DNA of 64,000 nucleotides from Aureobasidium sp. EXF-3400. Taxonomy: Eukaryota; Ascomycota; Dothideomycetes; Dothideales; Saccotheciaceae. The position numbers and the translations under genes were made by a program. The notes below the pieces were generated by a model, which saw nothing but the letters and a program-made list of their open reading frames with translations, was not told the origin of the DNA and ran no database searches. This document shows, piece after piece, positions 55,931 through 64,000 of this stretch; the stretch's first letter is position 1, and every line of letters starts with the position of its first letter. The DNA lies in NCBI GenBank assembly GCA_024195585.1, contig SWBL01000106.1, positions 82,344 through 146,343 of the forward strand. Reading direction: 5' to 3'.

Positions 55931-57654
55931 TTACTTTCTGCGTGTCATAATCTTGGTGATGGCATGCCTGACGACCACACCAGCCTTCTCTGTCTCCTTC
56001 TTCGATAAGCCAGTAGTAACACAGACCTTGACCGCTGACTGAGGCTGCCAGCCTTCGTCGCGAGGTGTACCACCTAGTGGCGGGGGCATACTCTTCAGTC
56101 GCGTGATCATAACGCCATTAGCAAGACACTGTTTGGTCTCTGTCAGTAACATAGTACGGCGCGAAAAAGAGTTGGAAAGCTGGCTTACCTCTTCAACGAC
56201 GTCCTGCATGATGGCGTCCTGCTCGGGAGCACTCAGTTGCCTGCTCTCAACCACTTCTTCTTTGAGCACGAGCATCAAGACAGGGTTGTCAGCAGCACTG
56301 GTGCAAGTAACCCAATCGCTGCGGGGATCCAACTGAGCACGCATGGCGCGAATATTCTCTCTTAGTGCAACGAGCAGTTCGGGTTGTTCTTGCAACATCC
56401 TGGTGGTTGCGCTAGCAGTCGTGGCAAGCATAGCAGGCAGGGCGGCCGAGAAAGTGTATGCATTACCAGAAAGGCGTTGATGTTCGACGATTTCCTCGCT
56501 ACCAGCACAGAAACCGCCGCCACCACAGAGAGAACCGGCGAGCGAACCGATGATCATGTCGACCTGGCTGGCATCTACGTTCTGCTGCTCCGTGACACCA
56601 CCACCTGTGCGACCCAAAACACCGTATGACCACGTTTCGTCCAGGATAATGCGGAACTTGTACTTTTGCTTGAGTTCAATGAGCTTGGGAAGGTTGACAA
56701 GATCACCAACGTTCTCGAACAGACCCTCGGTGATGATGAAACGGCGAGTCAGGGGTTTGCGAGCATTCTCCTTGACCAGTTTTGCGAGCACGCGCTCAAG
56801 ATCTTCCATGTCGTTGTGTTCAAACCATCGGACTGTACTGCGCGAAATCTGAATACCCTTGCGTGTGGCGAAGTTGACGGCCTTGTCTGCAACAATAATG
56901 TCGCCACGCTTGGAGAAAGCAGGAATGACCGAGGAGATAGTACTGAAAGACTGAGCATAGACGATGGCAGCGGGTGTGCCTAGATGGGCGGCAATGTCGG
57001 CTTCGAGGGTTTGGTGAACATCTTGAGTGCCGTAGAAACCAGGAGGACCACAGGGACCGACACCGTAGGCGCGCAGAGTCTTGACAGCAGCTTCCTTGAT
57101 AGATTCAGAGTTGATGAAGTTGAAATGGTTGTAGGTGGCAAGGTTGGTCACAGTTCGGCCGTTCGCTAGCTTTGACTTGGGCGCTGAAGGACTGTATTAT
57201 GTATCAGCGTGTTGCTCTTGCTCTTGCTCTGGCTCATGAGTAGTGATATTGCTCACCCGACGATGACTGGTCTCTTCTCGTTTTCAGCCTCTTCAAAGGC
57301 TGTTACGGGCGCTGCCAGTGGTTCGGGGGTCCAATCTTCGACAAGCTCATCGATCTCCTGTGTCCGGTGTTAGTGAACTGCAGACAGTAGATAGCTGGAG
57401 TCGGAGCGTACCTCTTCGGTCAAGGGGATTTGCTTTTGCTTCTTTGTCGAGTATGCGGGTGAGACCAGATAGTAGACGGCGAAGAGGAACAGGAACAGCT
57501 CCATGGCAGAGCGCACGGGATCATCTTGGTAACTGGAGCGGATGTATCGGATGACGATCGAGGAACCGGGAATCTTCTGCACTTGGTCGAAGGCCTGGTT
57601 AACGAGCTCAAGAGCATTGCCCAAGGCATCTGGAGTACGACTTGTTGTGTTCAT
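55931..57654 (-). CDS. LCB1: Serine palmitoyltransferase subunit Lcb1
   Basis: Four exons, 57654..57412, 57357..57257, 57191..56189 and 56128..55931, giving 514 aa. Near the N-terminus is the ER membrane anchor (AMELFLFLFAVYYLV). The AOS-family aminotransferase fold follows: GRTVTNLATYNHFNF, LRAYGVGPCGPPGFYGTQDVHQ (with the conserved Cys affected in human HSAN1), DETWSYGVLGRTGGG and SLAGSLCGGGGFC. As in all Lcb1 proteins, the PLP lysine is absent because Lcb2 supplies it. The heterodimer condenses serine and palmitoyl-CoA, the first step of sphingolipid synthesis. Introns are GTACGC, GTGAGC and GTAAGC. The last (60 nt) is a multiple of three without stops, so naive translation adds 20 residues. 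A TTGCTC-type hexamer run sits in the second intron. Confidence 0.94.
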
Positions 57655-58198
57655 CGCGGGCGCATAATCTCGTGTGTAGAGAAGTCAAGATCAAGATGCG
57701 ACGGTCATCAAAGGCGTTTCGGCCATCAGACCCCTAATTGACGCCGGCAACTCGAACCGACTTTCATCGCAATTTATCTCAATCCCAATCTCAAGCGCGT
57801 ACCCCTGTCTTCTTCGACTGCTGATTTACTGAACCAAATGCTCGTCCGAAGAATACCAGCCTATGTTCTAGGCATGTCATTATGCTAGCTATGTAATGGT
57901 CCCTTGAGGCGACCCCTCGCCTCGTCATTGATCATTTTTGGCCTTCCGCTCCACCAGATAACTCGGAAACTCAAAAGCACGCGAAATGAACACGAACCGC
58001 GTCTAACGCCATGTTAACCGCCCATTTGAAACCCCTTGACCCGGCGCCCCCTCTCCTGAATATTGAGACAAAGGAAAATTCGACTAAAGGAAAAACATGC
58101 GGGTATCGGTGATTGGGTGTGTCCCAGGTAGGTCGTGAAATCCAAACATCTGTCTAGATATCGTGTCGTCGTGAAAGGAATGTATGCTGAGGATGTGC
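57655..58198. other. intergenic, no supported gene
   Basis: Between the LCB1 start and the 3' end of the WHI5/NRM1-like gene. Only presumed regulatory sequence is seen. Confidence 0.5.
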
Positions 58199-59364
58199 TC
58201 ACTGAAGAAGGGCTCCAAGCTCCAGAGTGCCACCGCTTGTGAGTCTCGCTACATCAGGACTGGAACCTGGTTGCAGGAGACCATCGAAGTTGAGCTTGCG
58301 ATGCGGTTCGCGCGCCGATAAAGGACTTTTGTTAGCAGCCCAGTTGACTTGGGCGGGACTTGGTGTAACGTTGCAGAAGTCGGCGAAATTGAAGTTGTTG
58401 GAAGGTGTGTTCAGCGCGAAACCAAAGAGACCGTTGCTTCCTCCTGGCGTCTGCATCATCGATGATGGCAGAGGGGTCGTCTTGGAGGGCGGTGTGGTTG
58501 GGACAGCACCTCGACCACTGGCACCATGCGCGGGAGTAGGAGAGTTGCTGAAACCAAAAAGACCAGAACCATTGTCACCATCTTTGGATGTGCGTGAAAA
58601 GCGGTGTTGAGGAGGTGGCGTCTTGGGAGGTGATGATCGAATGTTGTAGAGGTCACTATCGACATTGAACGAGTGTACAGGGAGATCGGTGTCGTCGTCT
58701 TCGGAGAGTTCGGGTGAGGGAGCATCGTCGATAAGGCTGGAGCCTTCAGAGATGAAAGTCAACTTCGGGACGTGGAGAGTCGAAGGGAAGACGGCGGTTC
58801 CGTTGTGATAGACAGGCGAGGACTCCGGGAGTCTGTGTGACTTCTTCCACGATTGGACAGCAAGAGCGCTGCGGGTCTTGCGACCAGTCTGGCTACTAGA
58901 TGCAGGATATCTGTGGACGTCGGCGAATCTCGGACGTTTGCTGCTGTGGGTGCTGCCGTGGATACTGCTATGAGAGCTGCCTAGCCGAGGCATGTCGTCG
59001 GAGAAGATGGGGGCAGTCAAAGGAGATGAGGCCATGCCGGGGATGGAGTGGAAGCGGCTCGAGACGCTGGATGAGGTGTCGGAATAGCTGTCGTTGATGC
59101 TCGAGGCGGTCCGTTTACGTTTGAGTTGTTGGTCGATGTGAGGCTCGATGGTATCGATACTGAGGTTCTCCCAGCCATGCTTGATCTTCACGTTGGCCAG
59201 TGCCAGTCTGTCTTGCAAAGCTCTAGTCATCTGTGGTTGACAAGGTGTTAGTGACGTAGATAAACAAGCGGGTCAACATTGGAGGTCCCTCATACCTTTG
59301 ATAGCTCGAGCCGGCGCATCACTCTGTTGGCGACATCGTTGCCGGTAGCGTCGGCTTCTGCCAT
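58199..59364 (-). CDS. WHI5/NRM1-type G1/S transcription repressor
   Basis: Two exons, 59364..59296 and 59230..58199, giving 366 aa. The short first exon (MAEADATGNDVANRVMRRLELSK) joins a conserved motif at residues about 24-50, TRALQDRLALANVKIKHGWE, which matches the GTB motif of Whi5/Nrm1. This is the segment by which these repressors bind SBF or MBF. The rest is disordered and Ser/Pro-rich with many SP/TP sites (PSPELSED, RSSPPKTPPP, SNSPTPAH), as expected for CDK-regulated repressors. LFGFSNSP, LFGFALNTPS and NFADFCNVTPSP recur near the C-terminus and may be conserved binding motifs. A nuclear role in G1/S transcription is inferred from the motif, and I cannot choose between Whi5 and Nrm1. 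Confidence 0.72.
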
Positions 59365-60734
59365 GGCGCTCGAGATTATGAGATGTTGATGAAGAAAATG
59401 CGCTGCAGGATGTCGAGGTGTATGGGTTTAAGGAGAAAATCCGACAGTTTGGTCAAAGGAGAAAAGAGTGGTCAAAGAGCAATTATGCACGAGGTTTCGA
59501 GCATAGAGTGGTGGAATGCATGGCCATGTTGCTGGGGCAGTTATACGCTAAGGCTTAAGCGCTGTCAGGTTTGCAAAACTCTGGGACGGAGTCGAGGGGC
59601 TGCTTGACCTGAATCACGTCGCATCTCGATCAAACACGACAAGTATCGCGAGCCCGTTGGTTTGTTTCGTCACTCGATCGCACCTCTCCGCAACAAGTTT
59701 GCGCTTTGTAGTTGCTTCTTCCAGGTACATACTCAAATAGGTATAACAATGTCTCTCGTCGTCTAGCAACAGCGACAACAACAACAATTGTCAAACCTCG
59801 GCAGTCAATCTCCACCAGCAATTCCTTTACTCTCAAAAGCCCCCTGGGTGATTGATGAATTCAAAAGATGAAGTAATCTCAGACAGCGATTCAAAGAACA
59901 AGAGAGTGGGTTGCAATCCTTGGCTCTCTGCCTTGGAAGAGGAGTAACGAATTGGCATGCTGAATCGTTAATCCCGACTCTTTTTAGCTACGGAGTAATA
60001 CGAGCCTGCTCAAGCTCGGCTGAGAATATGAATAGTAGCGACACTTGGGTCTTTCGGACATGCAGCGAAGCAGCAAGATGTCGTGTCGGATGTCAGAGAT
60101 TGTGGGTGTCGTCGACCAGAGACACGGCTTATTGGATGGGCTCAGAACAGCATCTCTCCAACGCCTAGCCAGTAACGGAACGGTCGGTATGCACCGATCC
60201 ACAAGACAAGGTTAATGTGTGGCGCACCTCGTTATGGGATAGTGGCCGAGGGGCTCATGCAAGCCCAAGGCACGGGCGCGGCCAACACCTTCGGTCGTCG
60301 TCATTTGTCGAAGGCTGGCAGCCAGGCTCAAGTCAAGTTCTCAACGGACATGTAGAATTCAAGGATATTACAAGTCAAGCTTCCGGGCTGCGTGCGGCTC
60401 TCGAACAATCTCCCACGCCTACAATCCTTCTCGTGTTGCTCAACCTCTGCTCATCCTTCTGTCAGACCTGACTTGACTTTGGTAAGAACTACTTGGCCAG
60501 TCTTTGAAGCGCGTACCTCTCTCTGCATCTGGGCCCTACTGTCTTGTCTTGCGGCAGAGTGCAGCATATTCAGCAGCCAACCGCCGTGTCGCGCATATCC
60601 GTACCACCCGCCGTCGCAAACCCCGTTCCTCTGATTTATCCCTCTGTTTGCTACCAACGAGAGATATTCGCAAGCAGTGTATACTGCCTTTCCTGCTGCG
60701 TCGCCCCGCCCAGCGATACTAGACGACGACCACC
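59365..60734. other. divergent intergenic region, no supported gene
   Basis: 1.37 kb upstream of both the WHI5/NRM1-like gene and the metalloprotease gene. Short frames are not convincing. No hairpin repeat copy or RNA gene was recognised. Confidence 0.45.
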
Positions 60735-63248
60735 ATGCCCTCGTTCCTCAAAGAATTCCGCCGGAGGTCAAAGGCCAGCTTCAAGAACGACAAGACAAGT
60801 TCTGGCAACGACGGCCATTCACATTCTAGCAGTAATGATTCGCGCTCTCACGATGGAACCACTGTCGAGCCCGTTCCTGAAATGCCTCGAAACAAGTCGT
60901 CCTCAACATTAAACTCGGTCTTTGGAGGAAAGTCTCCGCCGCTTCCCACCGGTTCTCCTCCTCTTCCTTCGCTTCAATCGGTATCGAGCTCCAACACAAA
61001 TCTCGCCGGCATGAACGGTAGCAAGACTCCACCACTAGGCTCTCGACCGGCCCCGTCAAACAACAACAGCAGCCGCTACAGCATTGCTGTGAGTAGACAT
61101 CGGACCGCATCTTGGCCACTGAAGACTGACAATACAGCAGGGTTCAGTCAATGGCTCACCGAAGCCCACCCAGTACACGTCTCCGCTGGCACCTCGTGTC
61201 CTTTCGGCGTCCGAGGGTTCGTGGGTCCATCAGAAAGTCCTTCTCATATACGGCCAGGTCGGCGATCCGTCACAACCACTCGATGGTGACATTGTCGTCT
61301 GTTCGCACCAAGACTGTTTTCCCCCAATGTCGTGGCCTGTCAGCGACTCGCACTTCAAAGCACTCGTATATCTACAGCCAGGCCCCAACCGACTCCGCCT
61401 AGACTTTATCCCTCGCCAGCGTAGACCCTCGCAAGGACAGATGAACGGAACCGCCCATTCTTCCTTCTTCCAGATCAACTACCTTCCCATGAACTCCGCG
61501 CCGCCTCTTCATCTGGCCATTCTGGTTGCAAAAGATTCGCCCCGAACATACGACGCTGTCCCTGACCGAGTCAAGACTGAGGGCAACGGCCTGGAAACAG
61601 CGGTGCGGAAATTCCGTATGGCCGCTTATCTGTGGCAAGCCTTTACAGGCGAGCAGATGAACAGACATGGCTTCGGCCGTCGCTGCTTCCGCTTTGAAGA
61701 GGAATGGCAACGAGGCACCTTAACTGGCCGTGACCTTGCGACCGGTCAGATGCGTAACGAGGCCAAGATCCACATCATTACTTTGGACAAGACTGTTGCC
61801 GAGATCCAAGACCTGAACATCGCACAGCAGTATGAGCCCGCGAAACAAAAGGGCGATCTTTTCTCCATCGCTATGGATGCTGTCAAGAATTACTTCAAGC
61901 CTCGACCAGGTCAGAAAGAGTACGTATCTTGCATGTATCTGGACACACATTGGGATTCCAAAGTCGGCACAGTGAGAGGACATGCTGCTCTGGGAGGTGG
62001 CGACGACCAGGTCAAACTAGCCATTTTCGGCTCCCACTCTCTGCAATCTTATCCTGCTCATTTGGAAGAGGTTGTGCCGGCCTTTACTGACTGCACAAAA
62101 ACCGACACAAAATATGTTGCCAACGACTGCGACGAAAGTGGAAGTAACTGGGAAGCGGCTAACATCGGAATTGGCGCTCACATGCACGAAACTGGCCATC
62201 TGTTCGGATGCCCTCACCAAGAATCTGGTGTTATGCTTCGCGATTATGTCCGCTTGAACCGCACTTTCACAACCAGGGAACCCTACAGTACCCGCACAAA
62301 ATCACAAGGCATGCGACTTTGTCTTCAACAGGATGAGTGTGCATGGCACAGGCTTGACGCTTTGAGATTCAGACTGCACCCTTGTTTCGCTCTGCCCACT
62401 GACACGAACGTCCCTCCGGAAGACAGCATCCAGGTCTGGGCTGTTGACAAAGGAGCTGCGCTAGTCACCGCAAGTACTGGAATCGCCTTTATCGAGATCT
62501 ACACCGAGGGCGATGAACTTTGTCGTCACTGGATCGAATATCTAGATCCGAACAGTGGCTCTTCCGCAGGAGCACCTCGTCAGATCACATTAACAGAAGC
62601 TGAACTGAGGGCCAAGGTTGGCGAGGCCAACAAGAACAAGAAGTTGAAAATCAAGATCTTCTCTCTTGGTCAGGGCGATCATGAAGTCGCCGATTTCGCT
62701 CAGCACGTGAGTAAGGACTCCAAGTTGAAGCTTCCCGATAGCAGGATAGGCTTCAGAGGCTCAAAGGTCGGATTCTCGCAAATGGACGGAACTCAACCTC
62801 AAGAAGTGCTTCTACGATCATCACACGAGAAGCGCAAGCTCCTAGTCGCGATCAGAGTATACTCCGGTTTCGCACTAGACGGCATCGAATTTGTGTACGA
62901 GGATGGAGAGAATCAGTTGTTCGGCAAGAAAGGTGGCAAAGAGGGCGGAGACGAATTCTCCATCAACGCACGATTCGGCGAAACGTTGCTGGGCTTCAAT
63001 CTGAGAGCTGGTCTCTGGATTGACGGTATCCAGATTCTGACCAGCGCCGGTCGTCGCAGCGAGTGGTATGGCAACAAAGACGGCGGCAGCGGGTAAGTGA
63101 TCGCATTGACATTGAAGATGAGAAAATTCCCTGCTAACAACATTTTCACAGATGCAACATGATTCCTCCCAGAGGATACAGTATCGCCGGCGTCTACGGC
63201 ACCTGCGGACAATGGCTCGATGGCTTCGGTCTCGTCATCACACGATGA
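60735..63248 (+). CDS. YIL108W-type zinc metalloprotease with jacalin-like domain
   Basis: Three exons, 60735..61088, 61141..63092 and 63152..63248, giving 800 aa. The acceptor CAGCAG allows an extra Gln at the first junction. Residues 1-120 are a polar, disordered tail. The 'Metallopep' domain (about 150-560) opens with YGQVGDPSQPLDGDIVV..FPPMSWPVSDSHFKALVYL and carries a complete metzincin-type zinc site HETGHLFGCPH (His467, Glu468, His471, His477). The C-terminal about 150 residues (IGFRGSKVGFSQMDG to GVYGTCGQWLDGFGLV) have the repeating pattern of a jacalin-like lectin fold. Yeast YIL108W is of unknown function. The absence of a signal peptide suggests a cytosolic protease. The zinc site is read directly; the domain names are from recalled family structure. 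Confidence 0.86.
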
Positions 63249-64000
63249 AGAACTCCTCTCGCACATCCTCCTCTTCTTAAACAATCACCACACTTTTTAC
63301 ATCTTTAATTCTAAAACGATCAAGCATATTCTTTCGGTGGATCGACTTTATTTTGGCACATCTTCCATATGCGATTCTTGTCAGCATGCCAGCATTTCCA
63401 CAAGCATTATGGACGGCTTCTCTTAATCTCTTTTGTTTCTAAATCAATCAATGCGCATCTTTTCCTTTCTTCATTCTCGTTATGTTGGGGGTCTGCTTGC
63501 ATACATATAGGAGAAACATGAAGAGCGTTTTCGTTTCCTGCCTTAGTATCTCCTCATATCTTTACAATCAGAGATATCCGTTACATGTACTCGCGAGAAT
63601 GGATTGCAAGAACACTGGCAAAGGGATCAGTTGGTTCGAGTTTTGGGGGTGAGACATGAGTCTCCTTGACAGGAAGAATCGACTTCGCATCCACGAAACT
63701 CGGTACTGGGTTTACCATCTGTTGGTCTTGTCTATCGCTACTGACGCACGATCAAGTTGCCTCGACATAGAGAAGTTGCAGTCAAGAGCAGGATCATCCA
63801 GATACTAGTCCTGATCTCTGACCCCAGAGTCCATCAGCTTGGGTAAAGCGTAGCTGCTCGTCAAGCCAAGCACAACATATCATATTCTCGCGAGATTGGA
63901 AATCAAGCACGTACGGCCACAGTCAGCTGAAAACTGGGCATCCCGTCCGCTCTGCCATACATAAGCAGTTGAACGGCAGATTAGTACTACGGTGGGTGAC
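63249..64000. other. intergenic, no supported gene to the window end
   Basis: 3' flank of the metalloprotease gene. Only short non-coding-looking frames are present. Confidence 0.5.

Overview
The window looks like a nuclear chromosome segment of a filamentous ascomycete (Pezizomycotina). A dothideomycete is my best guess, but the sequence does not prove it. The evidence is dense single genes on both strands, short introns (mostly 49-120 nt, GT..AG, CTNA-type branch sites), single-copy fungal housekeeping genes, Zn2Cys6 and F-box families, GH28 enzymes, and no bacterial operon features. I reconstructed splice junctions by hand from phase, donor/acceptor sequence and family conservation. There is no transcript evidence.

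Layout. 1-13 kb is accessory: the 5' part of a YTP1-like membrane protein, a GH28 protein with an N-terminal membrane anchor, an MFS drug:H+ antiporter-type transporter, an SRPBCC protein, a kelch propeller and a small F-box protein. 13.5-27.4 kb is housekeeping: PET191, a TGL1/YEH-type steryl ester lipase, mitochondrial ribosomal mL49 (IMG2), eIF3e, MDM35, YOP1, a ROG1/DUF676 lipase and a small basic protein. 27.5-34.2 kb holds an aromatic-type aminotransferase, an ARO10-like thiamine-diphosphate decarboxylase and a divergently transcribed Zn2Cys6 regulator. This is the gene set of the Ehrlich (fusel) pathway ARO9-ARO10-ARO80, here linked in one block. 34.5-52 kb holds an F-box/LRR protein, a second, secreted GH28 protein, TSR3, a GGA-type adaptor, pyruvate decarboxylase, MED9, another F-box protein and a repeat-rich GPI-type wall protein. 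52.8-63.2 kb holds a SAP1/YTA6-type AAA ATPase, LCB1, a WHI5/NRM1-type repressor and a YIL108W-type zinc metalloprotease with a jacalin-like C-terminus.

Most notable signals. (1) The 7-mer TCGGAGT (or its complement) occurs six times, with a seventh core match CGGAGT, in only about 630 bp. These are the promoters of the aminotransferase and the decarboxylase/regulator pair, which suggests a self-contained regulon. (2) A dispersed family of about 113-117 bp full-length hairpin elements (three copies) has one copy inside the intron of the ARO10-like gene, resembling a MITE or introner-like element. (3) The membrane-anchored GH28 gene contains a 12-nt, phase-neutral microexon. (4) The GGA gene has GTG where its start ATG is expected. 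Both GH28 proteins lack the canonical His of GH28 and the Arg of the RIK motif.
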